From assembly GCA_946537305.1 (NCBI GenBank), contig CAMNFR010000013.1, positions 1 through 49,612 on the forward strand: 49,612 nucleotides of DNA. Reading direction: 5' to 3'. Positions 8,214 through 17,142 of this stretch are shown piece by piece (position 1 is the stretch's first letter; the number at the start of each line of letters is the position of its first letter). Position numbers and translations under genes: made by a program. Source of the stretch: an uncultured Lachnospiraceae bacterium. GTDB lineage: Bacteria; Bacillota; Clostridia; Lachnospirales; Lachnospiraceae. Below the pieces are notes generated by a model. It did no database searches. It saw only the letters and a list, made by a program, of their open reading frames with translations, and was not told the DNA's origin.

Positions 8214-8843
8214 CTAGAATCCCAGCATCTCATTGACCAGGATCACATGCACCCGCCCCGGCTGCTTGGAATATCTCGTGATCAAAAACTGGCAGCAGAT
8301 CGTATCCGGCGTCTTGCAGTTCATGCAAGCCCCTGTCTTGGTGCAGGGCGTATTCAGTCCGAAGCGCTGCGAATTGATCGGTGCCGCCACATTGCGGGCA
8401 CGCTTCATGGCCCCGTCCACATCATCACAGATCTTATTGATGCCCACAATAAAGATCACCTTTTTAGGTCCCCAGGCAATGGCAGATACTCTGTTCGCAT
8501 TCCCGTCAATATTTACCAGAATGCCGTCCTCAGTCATCGCATTTGCGCTGGCCAGATAGACATCCGCGTCATAAGCCTGGAGCATGGCCTCACGCATATC
8601 TTCCGCCTTGTAGCGGTCAATAAAATGATACGGTCCCTCTTCCAGGGCATCCTTCAGGCCGATCTCTACGGCGCTCATACATCCGCCCATGGTGATAGTG
8701 CTTCCCTCCGGAATCAGAGATAAGGCAATCTCCTTTGCGCTCTTGCTATCAGACGCGTAATAACCGGTCATATTCCTGGATTCCAGCCCTTTGATCACCT
8801 TTTGTGCCAGCAGCTCATATCTTTTCGTAATGTTTTCGTTCAT
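8214..8843 (-). CDS. LUD-domain protein (DUF162 / lactate-utilisation-like)
   Basis: The 209-residue protein carries the LUD fold seen in LutB/LutC-type lactate oxidation proteins: an N-terminal helix pair, the GGCMSAVEIGLKDAL turn, and a central VNIDGNANRVSAIAWGPKKVIFIVG. It stands alone here, with none of the LutABC iron-sulfur oxidoreductase genes. The C-terminal third contains five cysteines in PCTKTGACMNCKTPDTICC, which could bind metal or an iron-sulfur cluster. Standalone copies like this are common in Clostridia and their job is not known, so I do not assign lactate oxidation. The ribosome binding site is AGGAGG at normal spacing. Confidence 0.85.
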   Translation of the reverse strand: MNENITKRYELLAQKVIKGLESRNMTGYYASDSKSAKEIALSLIPEGSTITMGGCMSAVEIGLKDALEEGPYHFIDRYKAEDMREAMLQAYDADVYLASANAMTEDGILVNIDGNANRVSAIAWGPKKVIFIVGINKICDDVDGAMKRARNVAAPINSQRFGLNTPCTKTGACMNCKTPDTICCQFLITRYSKQPGRVHVILVNEMLGF

Positions 8844-8889
8844 AACATTTCCTCCTGTCCGGCGAATCGCCGCGTTTCTATGTTTGTGT

Positions 8890-8898
8890 AGTATATCA
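8890..8898 (-). promoter_or_regulatory. Extended -10 promoter of the LUD gene
   Basis: The minus strand carries TGATATACT, i.e. a TG dinucleotide one base before a TATACT -10 box (8890-8895). No good -35 box is present, which is usual for extended -10 promoters. A small GGCGA/TCGCC palindrome (8861-8871) follows in the leader just before the ribosome binding site. Confidence 0.5.
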
Positions 8899-8907
8899 TA
8901 GTTCCTC

Positions 8908-9585
8908 TTATAACAAAAGACAGATCATCCAAATATAGCAGATCGTCTTCGGGATCATCAGCATGCCCATCATAGGCTTTTTACCGGCCAACAGGACAAC
9001 GGCCATATAGCAGATAAAGCTTATCGTGACCAGCAACGCCATGTCGAAGTGATGATAAAATACAGTCAGGCTGAAAACCGTGATCAATCCAATCAACACA
9101 AAGGGAATGTTGCGGATCAGTCCCCAGCGGGGATCACCATCTCGCCTAAACCAGCGGTTCTGCGGCTTAAGACAGAGGAAGATCCGGATCAGTGTCAGGA
9201 TGATCAGAAGAACAAAAAACATGCGATCAACGTTTTCCGGAATCTGCCCTGGTTCTTTGATGGCAAGGACACGGTACAAAAGAATGTAGAAAATGGTCAT
9301 GGTTATGGAGGAAATCAGATTGCCCAATCCCAACCGAAATTCATCTGTTTTCTGTGTCGGAGCATCCTTCGCATTTCCCCGCAGATTGATATGGATCCGC
9401 GGAATCAGGTGGAAGGCGTCTCCTCCACCTAACAGCAGCACCAGGGCGGCGCAGCCTGCGGCGTAGGCATCGCTGCCTCCCGATGCACGCTTTAAAAAGA
9501 TCAGGCCGGCAATCGCCGCGAAAAGCAGATATCCGATACAGAATACACTCTCTCCGATGCGCATGCCCTTGGGTTTTTCTTTCAT
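8908..9585 (-). CDS. Polytopic membrane protein of unknown function
   Basis: The 225-residue protein has about seven hydrophobic segments (for example FCIGYLLFAAIAGLIFL, a Leu/Gly-rich segment near residue 60, and VVLLAGKK before the last one) and short charged loops, so it is an integral membrane protein. I recognise no family with certainty. A second ATG ten codons upstream at 9615 also has a GAAAGG site; I prefer 9585 because AAGGAG stands at better spacing. The gene has its own extended -10 promoter and lies between the sensor kinase and the LUD gene, with no clear functional link to either. Confidence 0.75.
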   Translation of the reverse strand: MKEKPKGMRIGESVFCIGYLLFAAIAGLIFLKRASGGSDAYAAGCAALVLLLGGGDAFHLIPRIHINLRGNAKDAPTQKTDEFRLGLGNLISSITMTIFYILLYRVLAIKEPGQIPENVDRMFFVLLIILTLIRIFLCLKPQNRWFRRDGDPRWGLIRNIPFVLIGLITVFSLTVFYHHFDMALLVTISFICYMAVVLLAGKKPMMGMLMIPKTICYIWMICLLL

Positions 9586-9646
9586 AGCAAGTCTCCTTGT
9601 TTGCTTGGTCTTCATTAATGACCTTTCGATTTACATAATTATTGGT

Positions 9647-9655
9647 ATTATATCA
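9647..9655 (-). promoter_or_regulatory. Extended -10 promoter of the membrane-protein gene
   Basis: The minus strand reads TGATATAAT with a perfect TATAAT (9647-9652) and an upstream TG. The -35 region is poor. Confidence 0.55.
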
Positions 9656-9699
9656 CAAAACAGTCTGCCGTACTATAATTTTTATCTTGAACGGAGAAT

Positions 9700-9723
9700 A
9701 CTCCCACCTCTACAGGCGGGAGT
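9700..9723 (-). terminator. Hairpin after the sensor kinase gene
   Basis: ACTCCCGCC pairs with GGTGGGAGT (one mismatch) around a 6-nt loop, 15 bp after the sensor kinase stop. It lacks a clear T-run, so it may only slow transcription or protect the mRNA end. Confidence 0.4.
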
Positions 9724-9738
9724 AAACAAAAAAGAATA

Positions 9739-11529
9739 TCAAGCAAGTTCTACCCGAATACAGACCCTAAGGCCTCCTCCGTCTACGGGTTCCAGCCACA
9801 TACGGGCTTTGTCATCAAAGAACAGCTGCAGCCGCTGACAGACATTAACCAGGCCAATATGTCCGGAGGATGTATCAATACTGTCCGCGGAAACCTTCGA
9901 AAGAATCAGATTCAGTTCCTCTATGCGCTCCACAGCACATCCAAGTCCATTATCCTCCATGATGATTTCAAGGATATTTTGTTCGATCTGTGCCGTGAGC
10001 TTTAACCGGGTGCCTGCGTGGCGGCACAGCTTACCGTGCTTAAAAGCATTCTCCGCCAGAGGCTGAAGCAGCATTTTGGGCACCACCATATGGCCGGCCT
10101 CGGGACTCAGCGCCAGTTCCGTGCGCACCGGATTCCCAAATCGCACATTCTGCAGGATCAGATAGCTTTCCACATAATGGAATTCCTCTGTCAGCTCCGC
10201 TGTGGTCTTTTCCAGATCCATACTGTAATGCATTCTCTCCCCGAGGAGAGTGATATATTCGAATATATCCTCCTGTCCGTTTTCCAGCGCCCTGGAGGCA
10301 ATGCTCTGCAGGGAATTGTACAGAAAGTGTGGATTGATCTGCGCCTGCAGCATCTTCGTTTCTGCTTGGCGCTGCGCTTCGCCAAGCTGCTGCTGCCGCA
10401 CGAACATGCGCTCCATGGAAGCAAGCATCTCATCGGTCCGCATGATCAGGCGTCCCATCTCATCATTCCACGGATAGGGAACCTTCGGGCTGACCCGGTA
10501 CGAAAGATCTCCGTTCTCTGAAAATTCCTGCATAGCGGCATCCAGCTTTCTTACCGGAGCAAGAAGATTCTGTGAAACGATGGTGATGGCAGCACCGCAT
10601 AATAAGAAGCAGAGGAGTATGATCATTACGTTCCGCCGCAGCAGAAGATCGGCGTTGCCATAGATCTCATGATCGTAGACCAAACGAATCATATACAGCG
10701 ATAAATTGTTCACCTGTATATCTCTTCGAAAAGCAATACCGTAGAAGGTTCTGTTCTCTGCACGTCCCCAACCATTTGTCTTGCAAACGTCATTCAGATA
10801 GGCTACGTCCTGATCCATAAAGATTCTGCCGTGTTCCAGGATCAGACCTCCGGCACTCTGACCGCCTGTGTTCAGTCCAAGAAAACCCGGTTCGCCTTCT
10901 TCCGGAAATATAATCTCTTCCAGGTCATTTACATCCACATCGTAGGCAACACAGGCCAGCGGACTTCCGTCAACAGAATCGAACCATTCCTGCTGAAAGG
11001 TAAGCACCGTCCGGCTGTGATCGCCCAGGCTTATTCGATAATCCTCCGAGGGATGCGGGCCGAACGCATACATGTCTCCGGCCTCCACCGATTTCGGAAA
11101 GCCCAGGTGCACATTGCTGACATTCAGATAGGTACCGTCATTTCTGACCAGAAAATTGCAGGCAGAGGGGTACAGTTCAACAAAGATATTGGAAATCGTG
11201 ATGGTCGGATTCCGCTGGATCAGCGTTGAAAGAAACATCCGTATCTGTCTTTTTTCGTCCTCTGTCAAGGTCTTCTTCCTGAAAAGCTGCTGTATTTCCT
11301 GATTGCTGTAAAAGCCGACGGAAATTCCACTAAGTCCACGAAGCGACAGCTGCAGACTGTCCGCACGGTTATCGGTCAGGAGAATACCGTTGGTCACTGC
11401 ATCCTCCGTTTCCTGTTTCCGGGTCATATACTGCGTCAGCGTCGTCACAACGGATAAAGTGATCAGCAGGACCACAATAAGGCTCAGGATCAGCCGCGTC
11501 TCAAATTCCAATGATCTTCGGTTATTCAT
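9739..11529 (-). CDS. Sensor histidine kinase, YesM type
   Basis: The 596-residue membrane kinase has a first membrane segment (about 12-33), a large extracellular sensor region of about 265 residues, a second membrane segment (about 300-322), a HAMP linker, the phospho-acceptor box NPHFLYNSLQSIASRA and an HATPase domain (N box PLAENAFKHG, G1 EDNGLGC, G2 SGHIGLVNV). This arrangement is the YesM/LytS-type His_kinase class. Its ATG overlaps the TGA of the upstream response regulator, so they form a pair. The neighbouring transporter operon suggests it senses the transported acid outside the cell; that is inference from position. Confidence 0.94.
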   Translation of the reverse strand: MNNRRSLEFETRLILSLIVVLLITLSVVTTLTQYMTRKQETEDAVTNGILLTDNRADSLQLSLRGLSGISVGFYSNQEIQQLFRKKTLTEDEKRQIRMFLSTLIQRNPTITISNIFVELYPSACNFLVRNDGTYLNVSNVHLGFPKSVEAGDMYAFGPHPSEDYRISLGDHSRTVLTFQQEWFDSVDGSPLACVAYDVDVNDLEEIIFPEEGEPGFLGLNTGGQSAGGLILEHGRIFMDQDVAYLNDVCKTNGWGRAENRTFYGIAFRRDIQVNNLSLYMIRLVYDHEIYGNADLLLRRNVMIILLCFLLCGAAITIVSQNLLAPVRKLDAAMQEFSENGDLSYRVSPKVPYPWNDEMGRLIMRTDEMLASMERMFVRQQQLGEAQRQAETKMLQAQINPHFLYNSLQSIASRALENGQEDIFEYITLLGERMHYSMDLEKTTAELTEEFHYVESYLILQNVRFGNPVRTELALSPEAGHMVVPKMLLQPLAENAFKHGKLCRHAGTRLKLTAQIEQNILEIIMEDNGLGCAVERIEELNLILSKVSADSIDTSSGHIGLVNVCQRLQLFFDDKARMWLEPVDGGGLRVCIRVELA

Positions 11530-13082
11530 GAAATCCCATCTCCGTGAAAATACACCTTCCGATACTCAGAGGGCGTCATATCCATCTCCTTCCGGAACAC
11601 CCGGCTGAAATACTTCGGATCCAGAAAGCCTGCCTCAAGACTTACATCGCTCGGACGGCCTCCCTCCCTTAGAAGCGCCGCGGCCTTTTCAATACGGATG
11701 TGTGTCAGATATTCATTCATACCGACCCCGACCTCTTTTTTGAAGGTACGGGACAGGTGACTGAAACTGACGCCAAATTTCCGTGCGATATCTTCCATGG
11801 AAATCGTCTCCTGATGATGCTTCCAGAGATATGTCTGAACCTGTTCGATCACCTCAGAGATAGAGGAAGGCGCGATCTGTTCCAGGCAATAGGCTCTCTG
11901 TGTAAGCATATCTGTGATCAGCATTTCCTCCAGGGCTTCTTTCTTTACAGAGCCATCGGCCAGACATAACGATTCTACCGCCGGCAGGGGCGAAAAGACC
12001 GTGATATGATGCTCCGCCAGCAAATTCTGAATTCTCCGGTTCCTTGTGTTGTTATAAAAGGTGCGGAGATTTTCGATCTGCCGCAGGGATATATATCCCG
12101 GTTCCAGAAATCTGAGGCAGAAATTTCGCACGTTTGCACGGATCTTCTCCGGCTCTTCTCTGGGAAAATCAACAAAAAGGATCTCCTCTGCCCAGGAAAA
12201 GGAAACGGCGCGCGTGGCAGGGATCGCCGAAGAACGAATGACGCATCCGTCTTTCAGCAGATTCGCTGAAACGGCAGCTTCCTGAGCCATCCGGTAGGCA
12301 CTGTCCAGTTGATCCGGCATCTGCATAGGCTCTGAGAGTCCCATATAGAGCTTCAGTCCAAGGTTGTCCCGAATTTGTTCAAGAAAACGTGTACACCGGC
12401 CCTCTAGTCCGACGGCATCGCCATTAAGGAACAAAACAATATCTGAACTGTTGCCCCATACGGCGGCCGCGCCAAGCCGTTCCTCCGCCGCGAACCGATA
12501 AGCTGCTTCCTGTATTGTCAGCAGGGAAGGAGCGTCATGAGGAAGATAACCCATGGGGATCACACCGCCCACGATCCGCTTCCAGCCTCCGATCCACGGA
12601 GCAATACGGGACATCTCCTGATACAGCTCCGGCAGATGCTCGGCACCGAGATACAGTGATAACAGGCTCTGGATACGCGTCATCTGTGAATCGGACTGCA
12701 CCTCATGCGCCTCCCGATATTTACGCACGGCCTTTTCTACCGCATTGTTGATCCGTTCCCGCTTAAGCGGTTTTAAGAGATATTCAACGCAGCCAAGTTC
12801 TACTGCACGCTGAGCATAGCTGAACTTATCGAAGGCTGAAATAATAATGATCTGCGCCTGCGGATTTCCGTCCTGCAACTTTTCGATCAGATCCAGACCG
12901 TTCATATCCGGAAGGTTAATATCTGACAGAATGATCTCCGGATGCATCTGCCCGATCACAGACAGACCTTCCTCAGCGGAAGCCGCAGAAAAAACTTCCG
13001 TAATCCCATATTTATCCCAGTCTACAAGCAGCCGTACTACGGTAATTACAGGGGGTTCATCGTCAATGATCAGGGCTCTCAT
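11526..13082 (-). CDS. Response regulator with AraC-type output domain, YesN type
   Basis: The 518-residue regulator begins with a receiver domain: acidic pocket in ALIIDDEPP, phospho-acceptor in IILSDINLPDMNG, and the conserved Lys in EYLLKPLKRERI. A long middle region (about 130-410) follows, as in YesN. The last 100 residues are a double helix-turn-helix AraC domain (DIARKFGVSFSHLSRTFKKEVG and VSLEAGFLDPKYFSRVFRK, each quoted at about 20 residues). It is cotranslated with the YesM-like kinase. Likely targets are the tctCBA-aroD promoter region, where a dyad of TTAYGCAAATWA lies at 17143-17174. The promoter of this gene itself is not clear; read-through of the aroD terminator is possible. 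Confidence 0.94.
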   Translation of the reverse strand: MRALIIDDEPPVITVVRLLVDWDKYGITEVFSAASAEEGLSVIGQMHPEIILSDINLPDMNGLDLIEKLQDGNPQAQIIIISAFDKFSYAQRAVELGCVEYLLKPLKRERINNAVEKAVRKYREAHEVQSDSQMTRIQSLLSLYLGAEHLPELYQEMSRIAPWIGGWKRIVGGVIPMGYLPHDAPSLLTIQEAAYRFAAEERLGAAAVWGNSSDIVLFLNGDAVGLEGRCTRFLEQIRDNLGLKLYMGLSEPMQMPDQLDSAYRMAQEAAVSANLLKDGCVIRSSAIPATRAVSFSWAEEILFVDFPREEPEKIRANVRNFCLRFLEPGYISLRQIENLRTFYNNTRNRRIQNLLAEHHITVFSPLPAVESLCLADGSVKKEALEEMLITDMLTQRAYCLEQIAPSSISEVIEQVQTYLWKHHQETISMEDIARKFGVSFSHLSRTFKKEVGVGMNEYLTHIRIEKAAALLREGGRPSDVSLEAGFLDPKYFSRVFRKEMDMTPSEYRKVYFHGDGIS

Positions 13083-13098
13083 AATATCCTCTTCTAAT

Positions 13099-13133
13099 TT
13101 AAAAGCCGCAGAGAGACCAGGCTGCTCTGCGGC
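13099..13133 (-). terminator. Intrinsic terminator after aroD
   Basis: GCCGCAGAG (13125-13133 on the minus strand) pairs perfectly with CTCTGCGGC (13105-13113) around an 11-nt loop and is followed by TTTTAAATT. It lies 20 bp after the aroD stop and separates the transporter unit from the regulator pair. Confidence 0.85.
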
Positions 13134-13152
13134 GTACGGTTGTTGTCAGGAA

Positions 13153-13914
13153 TTACAGCGCATCATGAAGAATGCTCATGGCGGTCTGCAGCTTTTCTAC
13201 CGGGATCTGACCGGGGGCAGATACCTGTCCGACCGCTCCAAAGGTCATGCTGCTTCCATAAAGCTCGCCAGAAAGTCTGGTGATCACGCCCTTCGGCCCC
13301 ATGCTCATGGTAATGATGGGACGATCTGCCAGCTTGTTCGAAAATTCCTCGGTAGCTGCCTGCAGCGTGATAACATCTGCTACGGACTGAGGCATGACCG
13401 CGATCTTCGGAATATCCGCGCCCATATCCTGCATTTTCTGCAGGCGGGAGATCAGATCTTCTTTATCCGGCGTCTTGAAGAAATCGTGATTGGAGCCGAC
13501 CACAGGAAGACCGGCCGCATGAATATTTTCAATGTTTTCCTTCACAATATCATCGCCGCTGAAAATCTCCACATCTACCATATCTACGGAACCGCTCTCT
13601 GCCAGCGCCTTGTTCAGGGCTGTATAGACGGCAGGTTCGATGGCCTTTTCTCCGCCTTCCTTCTTGGTGCGGAAGGTAAACAGAATCGGGGTATTCCCAA
13701 GGGCTTTTCTCAGTCTGGCCGCTGTCTCAACGGTCTTCTCGATATCAAACACATCTTCGTAGAAATCCACGCGCCACTCCACGACATCCATGGTATAGGC
13801 GGTCAACTCCCTGCCCTTCGCTTCAATGCCGTCCGCGGTCGCCGCCACGATCGGAACAATGACCTTCGGAATGCCGGCACCGATCTCTACATCTCTTACT
13901 TTCACGGTATTCAT
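13153..13914 (-). CDS. aroD: Type I 3-dehydroquinate dehydratase
   Basis: AroD converts 3-dehydroquinate to 3-dehydroshikimate through a Schiff base. The 253-residue protein has the class I signatures: the substrate-binding EWRVDFYED, the catalytic His in GSNHDFFKTP and the Schiff-base Lys in IPKIAVMPQ, plus the C-terminal FGAVGQVSAPGQIP. It is not beside other aro genes. Instead it follows tctA by 12 bp at the end of a tripartite transporter operon, which suggests a catabolic or scavenging role for imported quinate-type acids rather than (or besides) biosynthesis. The family assignment is firm; the physiological role is inference. Confidence 0.95.
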   Translation of the reverse strand: MNTVKVRDVEIGAGIPKVIVPIVAATADGIEAKGRELTAYTMDVVEWRVDFYEDVFDIEKTVETAARLRKALGNTPILFTFRTKKEGGEKAIEPAVYTALNKALAESGSVDMVDVEIFSGDDIVKENIENIHAAGLPVVGSNHDFFKTPDKEDLISRLQKMQDMGADIPKIAVMPQSVADVITLQAATEEFSNKLADRPIITMSMGPKGVITRLSGELYGSSMTFGAVGQVSAPGQIPVEKLQTAMSILHDAL

Positions 13915-13926
13915 GATGAACCTCCT

Positions 13927-15432
13927 TTACGCGTTGCGGGCTGCTTCTCTCTTTGCTTTCCAGGTCTTATAGGTATTGGTCTGGGTCGTGAACATGATCA
14001 CGATAGCTGCGAACAGGATGATGGAAATGGGACTCCGGAAAATAGAAGCCACCAGACCCGGCACTGTGTCATTGATCGCAATGCCTCTGCGATAGTTATT
14101 TTCAAGCAGATTGGTCAGGATAATTCCCAACACACAGGGAGCCACGGGATATTCATATCTTTTCAGGAAATAACCCAGGACACCGAAAGCCATCATCCAG
14201 AAAATGTCGTACAGGTTCTTGTTGATGGCGTAGGAACCGACCACGGAAAGAATAATGATCAGGGGCAGCAGGATTCCTCTTGGTATCTCAACTATTTTCG
14301 CAAAAATCTTCACACCTGTCAAGCCGAAGATCACAAGGCAGATCGAGCCGATGAACAGGCAGGAGACGATCAGATAAAAGAGATCCGGGCTGGTCTTCAT
14401 CAGGTTAGGCCCCGGCTGCAGTCCATGAATAGTCAGAGCCCCCAGCATGACAGCGGTCACGGCATCTCCGGGAATACCGAGCGTAAGCATGGGGATAAAC
14501 GCGCCGCCGATGGCTGCGTTATTGGCAGATTCGGGAGCAACGATACCTTCCACGGCACCTTCTCCGAAAGGAACCTCCGGATTCTTGACGGTTCTCTTCG
14601 CCTGATCGTAGCACAGCAGGGCGGCAATATCTCCGCCGGCGCCGGGGAGAGCGCCTACGATTACGCCGATGATGGAGGAACGGATGGTCAGCGGCAGATA
14701 CTTCAGAATGGTGTCGAAAGAAGGAATGATCTTATCGACCTTCTGCTTGACAGCCTCAATATCCTTCTGTGTGATCTGTACCAACGCTTCAGAGACGCCG
14801 AAGAGGCCGATCATGGCAACAACATAATCGATACCTGCATTCAGGTAGGTGTTGCCAAACGTAAAGCGGGGAATCGCGGTCATGGAGTCCATACCGATGG
14901 TCCCAAGCAATACACCGATGGCTGCCGCCATCAGACCGCGGAAGATGGATTTGCAGTTCAGGGATCCGACCATCATCATGCCCATCACGCCCAGCAGCAG
15001 ATAATCTACCGAGGCAAACTTCAGGGCCAGCTGAGACACCAACGGAGCGCCTACGGCCAGCACAATGACGCCCAGGATCGTTCCCACGACCGACTGTGTG
15101 GTCGCAATGCCCATCGCTCTGCCGGCTTCACCCTTCTGCGCCAGAGGATATCCGTCCAGGGCCGTGGCAACGGCAGCCGGCGCACCGGGAATATTCAGCA
15201 GAATGGCAGAACGGGAACCGCCGTAAACAGCACCGATAAAAATACCGATCATCAGAGCGATGGCGGAATTGGTTTCCCATCCATAGGTAAAGGATACAAG
15301 CAGCGATACAGCCATGGTGGCGGAGAGCCCGGGAATTGCCCCGATATAGATGCCGGCAAAACAGCCGATCGCCACAAAAACGATCAGGAGCGGGTGCGTA
15401 AAAGGCACCAGAAGATAACTGAGAACACTCAT
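13927..15432 (-). CDS. tctA: Tripartite tricarboxylate transporter, large membrane subunit TctA
   Basis: TctA is the permease of a TTT system, a secondary transporter that works with a periplasmic/extracytoplasmic binding protein. The 501-residue protein has about 12 membrane segments and the family's conserved turns: GAIPGLSATMAVSLLVSF near the N-terminus, NIPGAPAAVATALDGYPLA, GALPGAGGDIAALLCYD and FGEGAVEGIVAPESANNA. I chose the ATG at 15432 because AAAGGAGG precedes it; a frame extends upstream to 15486 into tctB without support. It lies between tctB and aroD with tight spacing, so all are cotranscribed. Confidence 0.96.
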   Translation of the reverse strand: MSVLSYLLVPFTHPLLIVFVAIGCFAGIYIGAIPGLSATMAVSLLVSFTYGWETNSAIALMIGIFIGAVYGGSRSAILLNIPGAPAAVATALDGYPLAQKGEAGRAMGIATTQSVVGTILGVIVLAVGAPLVSQLALKFASVDYLLLGVMGMMMVGSLNCKSIFRGLMAAAIGVLLGTIGMDSMTAIPRFTFGNTYLNAGIDYVVAMIGLFGVSEALVQITQKDIEAVKQKVDKIIPSFDTILKYLPLTIRSSIIGVIVGALPGAGGDIAALLCYDQAKRTVKNPEVPFGEGAVEGIVAPESANNAAIGGAFIPMLTLGIPGDAVTAVMLGALTIHGLQPGPNLMKTSPDLFYLIVSCLFIGSICLVIFGLTGVKIFAKIVEIPRGILLPLIIILSVVGSYAINKNLYDIFWMMAFGVLGYFLKRYEYPVAPCVLGIILTNLLENNYRRGIAINDTVPGLVASIFRSPISIILFAAIVIMFTTQTNTYKTWKAKREAARNA

Positions 15433-15445
15433 GATACGCCCTCCT

Positions 15446-15931
15446 TTACGGCAGCACAACGCTGAAAATGAAGCGGAACACAACAATGATAAAAGCCATG
15501 CAAAGCGCCGTCCAAAGCAAATTCTTTACATAATCCCTGCGCAGCAGATAGCACATGCTGATCCACAAAAACAGCGGTGTGGCGATGTAGAATCCCAGCC
15601 CGAAGTTCAGGGCAAAGCAATACGCAAGGATCAGAATCAGTTCTACCAGCACATCCTTTTGGAAAATGAATCCCAATGTCTGCCGGAACATACCTCCGAA
15701 AGTTAATCCCTGATTGACTGATGGTGCGTTCCTGTCACTGATGATGATGGCGATCGCCAGAATCACGATGACGGCGCTCACGAACATGGGGACAGCACCT
15801 GCAGAATCAGCCCCGGGGACCTGAAGATAAAGCTTAACGGACTGCCACAAGAAGAATGCTCCGAATATCAGCAGAAAGACTGCAAATCCTTTTTCCCCCG
15901 GCGCAAAAGGGGCCTGTTTTTTCTCTTCCAT
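15446..15931 (-). CDS. tctB: Tripartite tricarboxylate transporter, small membrane subunit TctB
   Basis: The 161-residue protein has four hydrophobic segments, the expected topology of TctB, the small and poorly conserved subunit of TTT transporters. A Pro-rich cytosolic start (MEEKKQAPFAPGEKG) leads into the first segment, AVFLLIFGAFFLW. I chose the ATG at 15931 for its AGAGGAG site. Identification rests on topology, size and position between tctC and tctA. Confidence 0.88.
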   Translation of the reverse strand: MEEKKQAPFAPGEKGFAVFLLIFGAFFLWQSVKLYLQVPGADSAGAVPMFVSAVIVILAIAIIISDRNAPSVNQGLTFGGMFRQTLGFIFQKDVLVELILILAYCFALNFGLGFYIATPLFLWISMCYLLRRDYVKNLLWTALCMAFIIVVFRFIFSVVLP

Positions 15932-15980
15932 ATTTCTCCTCTTTCCCGGCCGTTTCAGCATAACAGCCGTTTAAAAGAAT

Positions 15981-16010
15981 GGCCGCCGGAGCCTTTCGGA
16001 TCCTGCGGCC
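15981..16010 (-). terminator. Intercistronic hairpin between tctC and tctB
   Basis: GGCCGC pairs with GCGGCC, extended by GGA/TCC after a mismatch, and is followed by ATTCTTTT. Such hairpins after binding-protein genes often cause partial termination or stabilise the upstream mRNA, giving more binding protein than permease. It is too weak to isolate tctBA fully. Confidence 0.55.
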
Positions 16011-16027
16011 GTCTCGTTATGTTCTGA

Positions 16028-17068
16028 TTACTGAATCGCGCCTGCTTCCGTCAGGGCGTTTACCATGTTCTCCTGCCAGGAAGCGAGGTAAGCCGCCGCC
16101 TCTTCTCCGGTATAGCCCATGGCGTTGATGTGGAAGCTCTTCAGCACTTCCTGATAGCTTTCATCTGCAAATGCGGTGGCAAATGCATTGGAAAGGATTT
16201 CTTCTACTCCGGCATCTGTACCCTTCTTCACAAAAATTCCGTAGAACGGGCCCCAGGGCAGATACTTTTCAAAATCCGGATATTCAGCTGTTACCAGCGG
16301 AACATCACTCATCTCATCCACAGCTTCGGTAGCCAGCAGGCAGAGCCACTTCAGATCGCCGGACTTGTACTCTTCGATACCGGACTGGATCTTGCAGATA
16401 GTGAAATCGCATTCGCCGCCAAGCACTGCGGTCTTTGCGGAAGCATCGGAGTCGTACTGGACCTGCTTGAATTCAGCGCCGGTGATAGAGGTGATCAGCG
16501 CGGCCACCTCCCAGGGAAGTCCGCCGGTACCGGTGGTCGCCAGCGTGACATTTTCGCCCGCCTTAGCTGCGTCCACGATTTCAGTCAGCGATGTATACTT
16601 GGAGTCTTTTCCTACCACAACGCCGGTGGTCTCATCGCCGATCAGGAATACGCAGTCAAAATCGTCATAGGTCAGTTCAGAGATGCCAAGCACCTTGTAC
16701 AGTTCGGGGTTTTCCGCGCCCATCAGCAGGTTGTAGCCATCCGCCGCCTGATCATACACGTACTGTGTGGCGATGGAGCCGGTGCCGCCGGTCTTGTTCT
16801 GGATGACGATGCTCTTGCCCAGGGTCTCTTGTGCCAGGGTGGAAAGCGGACGCATCAGGGAATCGGTTCCGCCTCCTTCGCCCCACTGAACGATACCGTT
16901 CACATTGTCCTTGGGGAAATCAACTGATCCGGAAGCGGCCTGGGTCTCGCCCTCCGCAGCCTCTGTCTGCGCAGCTTCCGTCTGAGCCGTGCTGCTGCTG
17001 CCACAGGCAGCCATGGATGCAGCCATTGCGAAAGCCAGGAAAAGAGCGATCATTTTTTTCATCTTCAT
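16028..17068 (-). CDS. tctC: Tripartite tricarboxylate transporter solute-binding lipoprotein TctC
   Basis: TctC binds the substrate outside the membrane and delivers it to TctAB. The 346-residue protein starts with a lipoprotein signal peptide (MKMKKMIALFLAFAMAASM then lipobox MAAC), a Ser/Thr/Glu-rich tether, and the family fold with VQWGEGGGTDSLMRPLS and NKTGGTGSIATQYV, the two loops that hold the carboxylates in Bug/TctC proteins. I chose the ATG at 17068 for its AGGAGGG site. As the first gene of tctC-tctB-tctA-aroD it receives the regulated promoter. The ligand cannot be read from sequence; the adjacent aroD favours quinate, shikimate or dehydroquinate. Confidence 0.94.
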   Translation of the reverse strand: MKMKKMIALFLAFAMAASMAACGSSSTAQTEAAQTEAAEGETQAASGSVDFPKDNVNGIVQWGEGGGTDSLMRPLSTLAQETLGKSIVIQNKTGGTGSIATQYVYDQAADGYNLLMGAENPELYKVLGISELTYDDFDCVFLIGDETTGVVVGKDSKYTSLTEIVDAAKAGENVTLATTGTGGLPWEVAALITSITGAEFKQVQYDSDASAKTAVLGGECDFTICKIQSGIEEYKSGDLKWLCLLATEAVDEMSDVPLVTAEYPDFEKYLPWGPFYGIFVKKGTDAGVEEILSNAFATAFADESYQEVLKSFHINAMGYTGEEAAAYLASWQENMVNALTEAGAIQ

Positions 17069-17142
17069 TTCGTTACCCTCCTGTCTGGTATCCTGTCCGG
17101 ACACCATGTGTTTCTTTGTGATGTCGTAATATTATCATTGTT

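Noticed and set aside
8214..8843. Assignment of the LUD gene as lutC of lactate oxidation
   Set aside because: No lutA or lutB neighbour; standalone LUD proteins are common and uncharacterised.
12847..15465. An 872-codon open frame on the plus strand opposite aroD, tctA and part of the regulator
   Set aside because: It mirrors genes with clear family motifs on the minus strand, its translation is His/Gln/Asp-rich with no domain, and it has no ribosome binding site. GC-biased third positions of the real genes keep the opposite frame open.
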